Of a stretch of DNA of 64,000 nucleotides, positions 26,508-35,161 are shown piece after piece. A program made the position numbers and the translations under genes. Numbering within the stretch: position 1 is the first letter of the stretch; each line of letters starts with the position of its first letter. The notes under the pieces are model-generated. The model ran no database searches. It was not told where the DNA came from and worked only from the letters and a program-made list of their open reading frames with translations. The DNA is from an uncultured Parasphingopyxis sp. (GTDB lineage Bacteria; Pseudomonadota; Alphaproteobacteria; Sphingomonadales; Sphingomonadaceae): NCBI GenBank assembly GCA_947259005.1, contig CAMYKP010000001.1:45696-109695 (forward strand), read 5' to 3'.

Positions 26508-28010
26508 ATGTTTTTCCGATCAATAGCGGCGGGTTTTGCGATACTGGCGATGGCACCGGCGCTCGCACAGGATGCGGAAGGGAGCTCCGCCCAAATAGTC
26601 GCAGAAATTCCCGATCCCGTTGTTTCGGTTACCCGCCACCGTGGCACCTTTGGCGGTCAGGCGATCAGCTATACGGCAACGGCGGGTGAGACCTATCTGA
26701 CGGACGATGACGGCAATCCCAATGCGCGTATCTTCTCGATCGCCTATATTCGCGATGGTGGAAACGCTTCACGGCCAATCACATTCCTGTTCAACGGCGG
26801 GCCCGGCTCCGGGTCAATATGGCTGCACATGGGTGCTTTCGGGCCGCGCCGGGTCGCCATCCCTTCAAACGGTACGGATGACGGCGCGCCGCCCTATCGC
26901 GTGATCGACAATCCGGACAGCCTGCTCGACGTTACCGACATCGTCTTTATCGACCCGGTCGGTACAGGGTTCAGCACCGCACTTGGCGATACGGAGCCGA
27001 CCGAATTCTGGGGTGTTGATGCCGATGCCCGGTCGATCGGCACATTCATCCGGCGCTGGCTGTCGGAAAATAATCGCTGGAATTCGCCCAAATATCTGGG
27101 CGGAGAAAGCTATGGCACGACCCGGACAGCTGCTGTCGTCAATGAACTGGAGGGCAGCTTCAACGATGTCGCATTCAACGGTTTGCTGCTGATTTCGACG
27201 ATCCTGGATTTCGGCGCACAGGCCGAAGTTCCAGGCAACGAAATGCCCTATATCCTGCATCTGCCAACTATGGCTGCGACCGCTTTTTATCATAATCGCG
27301 CACCCACCGACGTCACCAATCTTGAAAGCCATGTCGCCGCAGCGCGCGAATTTGCCCGGGGTGACTATCTAACGGCGCTGATCCGGGGCAGTGACCTGGA
27401 AACAGATGCGCGCGCCGATATCCGTCGCCGTCTCGCCTATTTCACGGGCCTGTCTGAAACATATCTCGAACAGGCGGACCTTCGTGTTTCCCCGCGTCGC
27501 TACTATAAAGAGCTGCTGCGCGGCCAGGGGCTGACGGTGGGGCGGCTGGATTCCCGCTATACGGGCCGTGACTATGATAATGCCGGCGAAGCGCCGGACA
27601 ATGATCCCAGTTTCTACGGTATCGACGCCAGCTATACGGCGGCGCTCAACAGTCATGTCCGTGAAACGCTCGGCTTCAATCCGGACCGTCAATATGTGAC
27701 GATCGGCGGGGTTAGCGAATGGGACTGGGATTTAAGCCGGGGAGGGCGGGACAGCACCTATTATCGAAGCGTTGCGCCCTATATTGGCCGTGCCATGCGG
27801 GAAAATAGCGGTCTCAATGTCTTCGTTGCCCAAGGCTATTATGATTTTGCGACACCCTTTTTCGGTGCCGAATATGCGCTGTCGCGAACCGGCATGCCCA
27901 CCGAGCGCATCCATTACCGCTATTATGACGCCGGCCACATGATGTATGTGAACGAGCCGGAACTGACCCGGCTGACACAGGATATTCGCGCATTCATTCG
28001 GTCCAGATGA
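26508..28010 (+). CDS. S10 family serine carboxypeptidase, exported
   Basis: A 500-residue periplasmic or secreted peptidase of the S10 family. The signal peptide is MFFRSIAAGFAILAMAPALAQ. The conserved FLFNGGPGSGSIWLHMG (oxyanion region, about 93-109), the catalytic Ser201 in GGESYGTTR and the catalytic His in YYDAGHMMYV near residue 480 are all present, as is the DPVGTGFSTA motif. S10 enzymes remove C-terminal residues; bacterial members are numerous in sphingomonads. No disulfide cysteine pattern of the eukaryotic enzymes is seen. ATG at 26508 follows GAAGGGGGCGGCGA. Upstream gene is 98 bp away. Confidence 0.93.
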   Translation: MFFRSIAAGFAILAMAPALAQDAEGSSAQIVAEIPDPVVSVTRHRGTFGGQAISYTATAGETYLTDDDGNPNARIFSIAYIRDGGNASRPITFLFNGGPGSGSIWLHMGAFGPRRVAIPSNGTDDGAPPYRVIDNPDSLLDVTDIVFIDPVGTGFSTALGDTEPTEFWGVDADARSIGTFIRRWLSENNRWNSPKYLGGESYGTTRTAAVVNELEGSFNDVAFNGLLLISTILDFGAQAEVPGNEMPYILHLPTMAATAFYHNRAPTDVTNLESHVAAAREFARGDYLTALIRGSDLETDARADIRRRLAYFTGLSETYLEQADLRVSPRRYYKELLRGQGLTVGRLDSRYTGRDYDNAGEAPDNDPSFYGIDASYTAALNSHVRETLGFNPDRQYVTIGGVSEWDWDLSRGGRDSTYYRSVAPYIGRAMRENSGLNVFVAQGYYDFATPFFGAEYALSRTGMPTERIHYRYYDAGHMMYVNEPELTRLTQDIRAFIRSR

Positions 28011-28136
28011 TCCGACTCACCGGGAAATTCTTCACGGAGCGGTCGATTGTCCACTTGATGAGGGAATCCCTCGACTAGGCCGACGGCCAAAGCTAAGGAT
28101 TGAGGGAATCGAAACCCAAGCAGGAATTAGTTGAAC

Positions 28137-28982
28137 ATGGAAATGCTCGTCTCGACCGAATGGCTCGCCGGAGAAATGGGAGCCAGCGATCTGCACATCA
28201 TTGATGCGACGCAGTTCCTTGCCGATGCGGGGCGCGATGCGAAGGCCGAATATGGCTTTGAGCATATTCCCGGTGCCGTGTTCATGGATCTGGAAGAGGT
28301 ATGCGATACGTCGAGCAGCCTTCCGGGGATGCTGCCGACCGCGGAAAAATTTGCCAGCCGGATGCAATCGCTGGGCATCGGCGATGGCAGCCGCATCCTG
28401 ATTTATGACAATTCGCCCCTTCATAGCGCGGCCCGGGCATGGTGGATGACCAAGGATGTGTTCGGCGCGCACAATGTTGCCGTTCTGGATGGCGGGCTCG
28501 CCAAATGGAAAGCGGAAGGCAATGCCGTCGAGCAGGGCAAGCAGCAGGTTCGCCACCGGCATTTCACGCCTTTCCACGATGACGGTTCCGTGCGCGATCT
28601 GGCCGCGATGAAGGCGCTCGCCGGCTCGAACGAAGCCGAAATCGTCGATGCCCGCCCTGAAGAACGTTTCAAGGGTGAAGGCCCCGAACCGCGCCCGGGT
28701 GTTGAGCCGGGTCACATCCCGGGTTCCAAAAATGTCCCGCATGCCACGCTCTTCAATGAAGATGGCACTTGGAAACGCGGCGATGAACTGAAGGCGGCCT
28801 TTACGGCGGCCGATGTCGATCTCGACAAGCCGATGGTTACAACCTGCGGCGGCGGAACGACTGCGGCGGTGCTTCTCTTCGGGGCAAAGCTGCTCGGAAA
28901 GAGTGATGTCGCGCTCTATGATGGCAGTTGGGCCGAATGGGGTAGCCAGGCCGATACCGAAAAAGCGACAGGAGCCGCGTGA
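28137..28982 (+). CDS. sseA: 3-mercaptopyruvate sulfurtransferase
   Basis: A two-domain rhodanese, 281 residues from the ATG at 28137. The active-site loop is CGGGTTA (Cys at about 237) in the C-terminal domain, close to the CGSGVTA loop of mercaptopyruvate sulfurtransferases rather than the CRKGVTA of thiosulfate transferases; the N-terminal domain (DARPEERFKGEG appears in the second) lacks a catalytic cysteine. It transfers sulfane sulfur from 3-mercaptopyruvate. The ORF track begins at a TTG at 28131; both starts have CAGGAATTAG upstream, and ATG is preferred. Its stop overlaps the metC start by 4 nt. Confidence 0.92.
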   Translation: MEMLVSTEWLAGEMGASDLHIIDATQFLADAGRDAKAEYGFEHIPGAVFMDLEEVCDTSSSLPGMLPTAEKFASRMQSLGIGDGSRILIYDNSPLHSAARAWWMTKDVFGAHNVAVLDGGLAKWKAEGNAVEQGKQQVRHRHFTPFHDDGSVRDLAAMKALAGSNEAEIVDARPEERFKGEGPEPRPGVEPGHIPGSKNVPHATLFNEDGTWKRGDELKAAFTAADVDLDKPMVTTCGGGTTAAVLLFGAKLLGKSDVALYDGSWAEWGSQADTEKATGAA

Positions 28983-30181
28983 GCGGCGGCGGGTCGGACA
29001 GGAAACCCGCGACCCGCCTCGTAACGGGCGGGCGGCGCAAGGAGTGGACCGGCGCGGTCGTCAATCCGCCGGTCTGGCGCGCCAGCACCCATCTCTATGA
29101 CAGTGTTGCGGATTTGCGGGCTGGCCCAACAACCAATGAAGATGGCCGCTTTTTCTACGGTCGGCGCGGTTCGCCTACGCAATGGGCCCTAGCGGAAGCA
29201 CTGACCGAGCTGGAACCGGGGGGGCACGGGACGATGCTGTTCCCATCCGGCGTTTCCGCCATCGCCTGCGCGCTATTGGCGGTTCTCAGGCCCGGCGATG
29301 TGCTGCTTATGACGGACAGCAGTTACGATCCGACGAGAAGCTATGCCGAGGCATTTCTGAAGAAGTGGGGCGTGGAGACGCGCTATTATGATCCGCTAGT
29401 CGGTGCCGGAATCTCCGATCTGATCTGTGATCGGACCCGCGCGATCATGATGGAAAGCCCCGGCAGCCTGACATTCGAGATTCAGGATGTGCCTGCAATC
29501 TGCGCTGCGGCGCAAGAACGCGGCGTGATAACTCTGCTCGATAACACCTGGGCGGCATCCTACTTCTTTCGCGGGATCGAACGGGGCGTGGATATTACAA
29601 TCCTTGCCGGCACCAAATATATTGTCGGGCACAGCGACGTGATGCTCGGTTCGGTCACATGCCGGGAGAAATACTGGCAGCGGTTGAGGCGAACGGCGCA
29701 GCAACTGGGACAGGTGATTTCCCCCGATGACGCCTATCTGGCGTTGCGCGGTCTGCGTACTCTGGACGTGCGGATGCGCCAGCATCAGGAATCGGGCCTT
29801 ACAATTGCGCGCTGGCTTTCCCAGAAGCCGCAGATCGCAAAAGTGCTGCACCCGGCTCTGCCGGATTGCCCCGGCCATGCCACCTGGCAGCGCGATTTTT
29901 CAGGGTCCGCCGGCCTGTTTTCATTCGTCTTGGATGGTGGAGACGATGAGGCCGCCGCCTCCCTGATCGACGGTTTGGAGCTGTTTGGCATCGGTTATAG
30001 CTGGGGAGGGTATGAGAGCCTTGCCCTGCCTGTCGATCCTGCGCCTGACCGCACGGCCACCAAATGGCAGACCGAAGGGCCGGTAATTCGGCTGAATATC
30101 GGCCTTGAGGATTGTGATGATCTGATAGCGGACCTTGCGAAGGGTCTGGAAAGATACGAGAAGGCGGCATGCAAGAGGTAA
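28979..30181 (+). CDS. metC: cystathionine beta-lyase-like PLP enzyme
   Basis: A 400-residue fold-type I PLP enzyme of the Cys/Met metabolism family. The PLP lysine is Lys213 in ILAGTKYIVGHSDVMLGS, and the phosphate-binding SSYDPTR and DNTWAASYFF segments are present. It resembles cystathionine beta-lyase, which forms homocysteine, pyruvate and ammonia; related gamma-synthases and lyases cannot be excluded from sequence alone. GTG start overlaps the sulfurtransferase TGA (GTGA). Together the two genes suggest a sulfur amino acid operon. Its C-terminus overlaps the mscS start by 13 nt. Confidence 0.9.
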   Translation: MSGGGSDRKPATRLVTGGRRKEWTGAVVNPPVWRASTHLYDSVADLRAGPTTNEDGRFFYGRRGSPTQWALAEALTELEPGGHGTMLFPSGVSAIACALLAVLRPGDVLLMTDSSYDPTRSYAEAFLKKWGVETRYYDPLVGAGISDLICDRTRAIMMESPGSLTFEIQDVPAICAAAQERGVITLLDNTWAASYFFRGIERGVDITILAGTKYIVGHSDVMLGSVTCREKYWQRLRRTAQQLGQVISPDDAYLALRGLRTLDVRMRQHQESGLTIARWLSQKPQIAKVLHPALPDCPGHATWQRDFSGSAGLFSFVLDGGDDEAAASLIDGLELFGIGYSWGGYESLALPVDPAPDRTATKWQTEGPVIRLNIGLEDCDDLIADLAKGLERYEKAACKR

Positions 30182-31512
30182 TCGAACTTCTGACCCGCCT
30201 GGGTGTCCCGCTGCCGGATGACCTAAACTGGCTCGCGGTTGCGATCGGTATGTTCTTTGTCGGTATCGGCTGGGCTCTTGGCTGGATTGCTAGCCGCTGG
30301 GCCGGTCAGCATCTGGCGGGGCTCTGGGATAAAGCAGTCGGAGACCGGGCTGAAGGCCTTAGCGCGCGCATGGTGCGCATCGTCTATCACGCGACAGTAT
30401 CGATTGTCCTCGCAATCGCCTTTTTCGCCATGGACTGGTGGACCTTCACTGATCTTGTAATCGGAGCGGGTTGGGGCATTTGCGCAGGCTATCTGATCTG
30501 GCACATCGCGAGGGCTATCAATTTTTCCCGCTGGATTTCGTTAATTGCCGGCCTGTTCACGTTCGGTGTAATCCTGAGCAACGCTGTAGGTGGTTTGGAG
30601 CGGGTCACATTCGTCTTTGACCGCATTGGCGTTACGGTCGGAAGCACGCGGATTTCTTTGCTAACGGTACTGATAATTGTCATTACCGCGCTTGCGCTCT
30701 TTGCCGTTGTTCGCATCACGCGCCGGGTTATCAGTCATTCGATCCAGAGTTCCAGCGGTCTTGATCCTGCCCAGAAGCTGCTGGCGGACAAGCTCGCGAC
30801 CGTCGTCATCATGGCGGCTGCCTTTTTCATCGGCATCGATATTCTGGGGATCGACCTTACCGCACTGGCATTCTTCTCGGGTGCGCTTGGCCTGGCCGTC
30901 GGTTTCGGTATGCAGAAAACGGTCGGCAACCTGATCGCTGGCATCATTCTGCTAATGGATCGGTCGATCAAACCCGGAGACGTGATCGCGGTCGGAGAGA
31001 GTTTTGGCTGGGTCAACAAGATCGGGGTCCGCGCGGTTTCGATCATTACCCGCGATGGCAAGGAACATCTGATTCCGAACGAGAACCTGATGACGGAAGA
31101 GGTGGAGAACTGGTCTTATTCCAGCCTTGAAGTCCGCGTTCATATCGAGGTTGGCGTATCTTATAATTGCGATATCCGGTTGGCACAGGAACTGATGATC
31201 GAGGCCGCGCTCGATGCGCCGCGCGTTCTCAAAAGCCCGAAACCTAAAACGCTCTTGTTTGAATTTGGCGATTCGTCCGTGAATTTCGATATTCGCGTCT
31301 GGATCAAGGATCCTGAAGAAGGCGTCGCCAATGTCCGGTCGGAAATTCTCAACCGGATCTGGTGGAAGTTCAAGGAGCATGGGATCGAGATTCCGTTCCC
31401 GCAGCGCGATCTTCACATCAAGGAATGGCCGGACGGCAAGCCCATGGCTCTGGCCGGCGAAGATATCACCGCATCTGCGCCTGTCGCGTCGCCAAAGCCG
31501 GGTGCCAGCTAG
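30169..31512 (+). CDS. MscS family mechanosensitive channel
   Basis: A 447-residue member of the small-conductance mechanosensitive channel family, larger than E. coli MscS (286) because of extra N-terminal helices. At least five hydrophobic helices precede the pore helix GLAVGFGMQKTVGNLIAGIILLM near residue 245 (Gly/Ala packing pattern) and the beta-domain IKPGDVIAVGESFGWVNKIGVRAVSIITRDGKEHLIPNE. Its C-terminal domain is DUF-like alpha/beta. It releases solutes upon hypo-osmotic shock. The ATG lies 13 nt inside the end of metC, so it is part of that operon. Its TAG stop shares the CTAG with the convergent small gene. Confidence 0.92.
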   Translation: MQEVIELLTRLGVPLPDDLNWLAVAIGMFFVGIGWALGWIASRWAGQHLAGLWDKAVGDRAEGLSARMVRIVYHATVSIVLAIAFFAMDWWTFTDLVIGAGWGICAGYLIWHIARAINFSRWISLIAGLFTFGVILSNAVGGLERVTFVFDRIGVTVGSTRISLLTVLIIVITALALFAVVRITRRVISHSIQSSSGLDPAQKLLADKLATVVIMAAAFFIGIDILGIDLTALAFFSGALGLAVGFGMQKTVGNLIAGIILLMDRSIKPGDVIAVGESFGWVNKIGVRAVSIITRDGKEHLIPNENLMTEEVENWSYSSLEVRVHIEVGVSYNCDIRLAQELMIEAALDAPRVLKSPKPKTLLFEFGDSSVNFDIRVWIKDPEEGVANVRSEILNRIWWKFKEHGIEIPFPQRDLHIKEWPDGKPMALAGEDITASAPVASPKPGAS

Positions 31513-31850
31513 ATTCCGACAAACCTGCCGAGGCGTGATATCCGCAAGCGCAGGTAGCGTACAAGCTCTTCCGCTGCGTTCGTCGCCTTCGGGCCTTTGT
31601 CGAGCAGAGCGCGTGCGCCGGCGGTCGCGGCAATAACAGTTTCGTCGGCGACAGCATGAAATCCGTTTTTGGCAATGCCGGACGTCATGGTGAAGGCATC
31701 GCACAATGCAGATTCGTCGGGAATTTCGATCAGATCAGATTCCGGAGGAATCATCTGTTCGATTATCGAGAGCACGGCATAGAGCTGGGAAATCTGGTCC
31801 AGCTGGAAGGCAGAGGATTCTTGCGCAACTATCGGATTTTGAACGGTCAT
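31509..31850 (-). CDS. small soluble protein of unknown function
   Basis: Function not recognised. From the ATG at 31850 (AAGAGAG 7 nt upstream) it has 113 residues; alternatives are ATG at 31901 and TTG at 31928, which would give 130-139 residues. The sequence MTVQNPIVAQESSAFQLDQISQLYAVLSIIEQMIPPESDL has a helical N-terminal half, a middle IAKNGFHAVADETVIAATAGARALLDKG, and a basic C-terminal RYLRLRISRLGRFVGI. No cysteine pair, transmembrane segment or signal peptide. It ends convergently with mscS on a shared CTAG. Neighbour on its 5' side is the divergent porin gene. Confidence 0.55.
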   Translation of the reverse strand: MTVQNPIVAQESSAFQLDQISQLYAVLSIIEQMIPPESDLIEIPDESALCDAFTMTSGIAKNGFHAVADETVIAATAGARALLDKGPKATNAAEELVRYLRLRISRLGRFVGI

Positions 31851-32115
31851 TGCTGGGCTCTCTTCAGTGGGGGTGCCATAGTCGCGCAAAGCTTCTAACA
31901 TTTGCCTAATCGCATTGCGGCGCACCAATAATGTTGCAGCGCAGCAACATTCTCGATCTTTTCCACGTGATTCTGTGAAATATCATTGTGTGCAACTGCG
32001 AACATCTGCATGTTCATAATCAATTGCCCTATCGGTCCGCCTTTACAGGGACAGAGAGCGAAGGGTGCGCTGGGACGAATAGAACCGTATTCGAACGACA
32101 AAAGGACTATTTTAC

Positions 32116-32823
32116 ATGCGCACCTCGATCTTCGCCCTTGCTCTTCTGGCATCCACCGCAGTCGCCGCTCCGGCACATGCCGAAGACCTTGGCGGCGGCT
32201 TCAGCGTCTCCGGCAATGCCGCGCTCGTCACAGACTATCGTTTCCGCGGCGTTTCCTTCTCGGACGAAGATATCGCTATTCAGGGCGGCATCGATATCGA
32301 ACATGACAGTGGCTTCTATGTCGGAACCTGGGCATCTTCGATCGAAGACAGCCCGGTATTCGGCCATACCGAGCTTGACGTTTATGTCGGCTGGTCCGGC
32401 GAAGTCACATCGGGCCTGAGCCTTGATGTCGGTGTTCTCGCCTATCTCTATCCCAACGGAAATGTTGGTGATGCCGATTATGTCGAGCCTTATGCATCGC
32501 TTACCTATGCGATCGGCCCGGCAGAAGTCACCACCGGTGTTGCATGGGCTCCGAGCCAGAATTCGATCGGCAACGACGACAACCTTTATATCTACACCGA
32601 CGTCGGAGTGGGCATCCCGGGTACGCCGATCTCCGTAGGCGGTCATCTCGGCTATACCGATGGCAGCCTCTCGATTGATCCGGATGGCGACTATTGGGAC
32701 TGGGGCCTGAGCGCAGAAGCTTCGTTCGGCATGCTTTCAATCGGCGTTGCCTATGTCTCGACGGCCGTTAGCGGCCCGGGCACGGACGGCGCTGTCGTCG
32801 GTACGCTTGGCGTGAGCTTCTAG
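32116..32823 (+). CDS. TorF-family putative outer-membrane porin
   Basis: A 235-residue outer-membrane protein. Signal peptide MRTSIFALALLASTAVAAPAHA is cleaved before EDLGG. The mature chain opens with SVSGNAALVTDYRFRGVSFSDEDIAIQGGIDIEHDSGFYVGTWAS, the recognisable start of the TIGR02001/TorF porin family. Repeated aromatic-alternating strands and a C-terminal FGV-type ending (VVGTLGVSF) suit a small beta-barrel. Substrate unknown. AAAGGA lies 10 nt before ATG. The preceding 265 bp is intergenic and lacks a recognised operator. The stop shares CTAG with the convergent ABC ATPase gene. Confidence 0.9.
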   Translation: MRTSIFALALLASTAVAAPAHAEDLGGGFSVSGNAALVTDYRFRGVSFSDEDIAIQGGIDIEHDSGFYVGTWASSIEDSPVFGHTELDVYVGWSGEVTSGLSLDVGVLAYLYPNGNVGDADYVEPYASLTYAIGPAEVTTGVAWAPSQNSIGNDDNLYIYTDVGVGIPGTPISVGGHLGYTDGSLSIDPDGDYWDWGLSAEASFGMLSIGVAYVSTAVSGPGTDGAVVGTLGVSF

Positions 32824-34373
32824 GCGCGCGAAGCCACGACCAGTTTTTGAGTAACCGGATGGGTCGGTGCAGCGATTACCTGCTGCGCCGGCCCTTCCTC
32901 TATTATCTCCCCCGCTTCCATCACAGCGATCCGGTGGCATAGCCTTCTGGCAACGGCGAGATCATGGGTGATGAACAGCAGTGCGAGATCGCGCTCATGC
33001 TGAAGCTTTTCGAGAAGATCGAGCACTCGGCCTGCGACTAATACATCGAGCGCTGATGTCGCCTCATCAAGCAGCAGCATTTCGGGCTCGCTCACCAGCG
33101 CCCGTGCAATGGCGACTCGCTGCGCCTGTCCCCCGGATAGCTCTCTCGGAAAACGGTCGGCAAATTCCGCAGGCAGATCGACCTCCTGCAGAACCTGCTT
33201 GATCAGTCCGGCGCGTCCCCTTTCCGCGAGATCCGGACGCAGATGGCGAAGCGGTTCCGCAATAATGTCTGAAACCCGCCATTGCGGATCGAGGCTCGCG
33301 CTCGGATCCTGAAAGACCGGCTGGATCAGACGGCGATGAAGGGGGGACATGCGCTTGCGTTGAGGCAGCGGATCGCCCCGCCAGCGAACCACCCCCGTAT
33401 CGACCGGTCCAAGCCGCGCGATGGCGCGTGCGAGAGTCGACTTGCCCGATCCCGACCCCCCGACCAGGGCAAGTGCCTCGCCCTCATGCACGGTGAGCGA
33501 CGCACCGGACACCGCCTGGACTCGACCCTTGCGCCAGCCCGGGCGCGGAAAGGAGACATGGATATCACCTGCAACGAAAAGCGGTGCGCCGGTTTCAGGC
33601 AGTGTCGGCGGCGGATCTGTGAGACGGGGTGTCGCTGCGACCAGCTCCCGCCCATATTCGCTCGTCGGCGCGGCGAGATGCAGGGCCGCCGGTCCGCTTT
33701 CCTCCACCCGGCCATCGCGCAGCATGACGATCTGGTCCGCATGGCGATCAATGGTCGCAAGATCATGGCTGACCAGCAGCAGCGCCAGCCCGTCTTCGCG
33801 CCGCAATGCATCGAGCAGTGCCATGATATCGTTCCGCAGGCTGGCATCGAGCGCGCTGACCGGTTCGTCGGCAATCAGCAATTTTGGGTTGTGCGCGATT
33901 GCCATGGCGATCAGGGCGCGCTGCCGCTGGCCACCCGACAGACGATGGGGGAACTGGTCGAGCCGGCTTTCCGGTTCGTCCAGGCCAACGCGCTCCAGGG
34001 CGACGATCATCGCCTCTCGTGAAGGGGCCTCCGCCCCGGCCTGCTGCCAGGCTTCGGACAGCTGGGTGCCGATGGTCAGATGCGGGGTGAGGGCGGTCAG
34101 CGGGTGCTGGAAGACAAAGCCGACATCCCGTCCGCGTTGCCGTTGCAGTATGGCCCGACCGGCACCGATCAGTTCCGTATCTCCCAACCGCGCCGATCCG
34201 CCGGGAATGCCGGGCGACAGGCCGAAGGGCGCAAGGCAGCTTTGGCTTTTCCCGGATCCCGATGCGCCGACAAGTGCGACGCATTGGCTTGCCTCGACCG
34301 TGAAACTGACATTTTCGACGACGGTTTTCCCGTCGATCCGAACGCTGAGATCCTCGACTGTATAGACGATCAT
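32820..34373 (-). CDS. ABC transporter ATPase with two nucleotide-binding domains (YejF/DppDF fusion type)
   Basis: A 517-residue fused ATPase of a peptide/nickel-class ABC transporter. The first domain has Walker A GASGSGKSQS (about 36) and signature LSGGQRQR; the second, about residue 265 onward, has Walker A GGSGSGKST and signature LSGGQAQR, with Walker B LLIADEP and LLLDEATSALD. Both half-sites look competent, although the first Walker A ends in SQS instead of the usual STL. The C-terminal HELP-like oligopeptide C-region is minimal. It overlaps the permease stop by 4 nt, so the operon order is permease-permease-ATPase. No substrate-binding protein is nearby, so direction and substrate are not known; YejBEF-type import of microcin-like peptides is one possibility. 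Confidence 0.92.
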   Translation of the reverse strand: MIVYTVEDLSVRIDGKTVVENVSFTVEASQCVALVGASGSGKSQSCLAPFGLSPGIPGGSARLGDTELIGAGRAILQRQRGRDVGFVFQHPLTALTPHLTIGTQLSEAWQQAGAEAPSREAMIVALERVGLDEPESRLDQFPHRLSGGQRQRALIAMAIAHNPKLLIADEPVSALDASLRNDIMALLDALRREDGLALLLVSHDLATIDRHADQIVMLRDGRVEESGPAALHLAAPTSEYGRELVAATPRLTDPPPTLPETGAPLFVAGDIHVSFPRPGWRKGRVQAVSGASLTVHEGEALALVGGSGSGKSTLARAIARLGPVDTGVVRWRGDPLPQRKRMSPLHRRLIQPVFQDPSASLDPQWRVSDIIAEPLRHLRPDLAERGRAGLIKQVLQEVDLPAEFADRFPRELSGGQAQRVAIARALVSEPEMLLLDEATSALDVLVAGRVLDLLEKLQHERDLALLFITHDLAVARRLCHRIAVMEAGEIIEEGPAQQVIAAPTHPVTQKLVVASRA

Positions 34374-35161
34374 CGGGACAGCCTGTCGCGTAACCGCTCG
34401 CCCGCGATGGTCAGGCAGACGATGACGAGGACCAGCACGCCGCCCGGGATCAGAAGCGCATGGGGCTGGAGGTCCATATCGTCCGCGCCTTCCTTGACGA
34501 GGATACCGAGCGAAGTCAGCGGCTCCTGCACTCCAAGGCCGAGAAAGGAGAGAAAGCTCTCCACCATCACGACCTGGGGGACCGTAAGCAGCAGATAGGC
34601 CAGCGCCACGCCGGCCACATTAGGCAGGATATGACCGGTCAGGATGCGACTCGGCGGTGCGCCTGCGGCCTCGGCAGCGGCGACGAAAGATCGTTCCTTC
34701 AGCGCGATGACCTGTCCGCGCACGACCCGCGCCATCGTCAGCCATTCGACCGCGCCGATCCCGATGAACACCAGGATGATCGAGCGCCCGAACACGACCA
34801 TCAGCAGGATGACGACGAACATGAAGGGCAGGGCGTAGAGCCCGTCGACGAGGCGCATCATCGCCTCATCGATCTTGCCGCCATACCAGCCCGCAATCGC
34901 GCCCCAGGCCGTGCCGATCACCAGCGCGACCAGCGCTGCGGCCAGCGCGACGGCCAAGGTGACACGCGTGCCCACCAGGGTGCGGGCGAGCAGGTCTCTT
35001 CCGACCGTATCGGTGCCGAACAGATGGCCGGGCGAAAAGAGCGGAGCACGAACGGCGTCCCAGTCGATCGCGCTATGTGTCCAGGGGAGGAGCGGTGGCA
35101 CGATGAGCGCGGCAAGCGCGATGGTCGCCACGATCAGGAGCGGAAGGCGTGAGCGCATCAT
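34370..35161 (-). CDS. ABC transporter permease (DppC/YejE type)
   Basis: A 263-residue inner-membrane permease. Six hydrophobic helices are evident (LPLLIVATIALAALIVPPLLP, LAVALAAALVALVIGTAWGAIAG, MRLVDGLYALPFMFVVILLM, IILVFIGIGAVEW, VALAYLLLTVPQVVMVESFLSFLG). The EAA coupling loop appears as FVAAAEAAGAPPSRILTGHILPN before helix five. FGTDTVGRDLLARTL is the conserved dipeptide-permease motif. It is the second permease of the operon; its start overlaps the upstream DppB-type permease by 4 nt. Confidence 0.93.
   Translation of the reverse strand: MMRSRLPLLIVATIALAALIVPPLLPWTHSAIDWDAVRAPLFSPGHLFGTDTVGRDLLARTLVGTRVTLAVALAAALVALVIGTAWGAIAGWYGGKIDEAMMRLVDGLYALPFMFVVILLMVVFGRSIILVFIGIGAVEWLTMARVVRGQVIALKERSFVAAAEAAGAPPSRILTGHILPNVAGVALAYLLLTVPQVVMVESFLSFLGLGVQEPLTSLGILVKEGADDMDLQPHALLIPGGVLVLVIVCLTIAGERLRDRLSR

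Noticed and set aside
28032-28742. 236-codon minus-strand ORF
   Set aside because: Antisense to the sulfurtransferase, which carries a rhodanese active-site loop.
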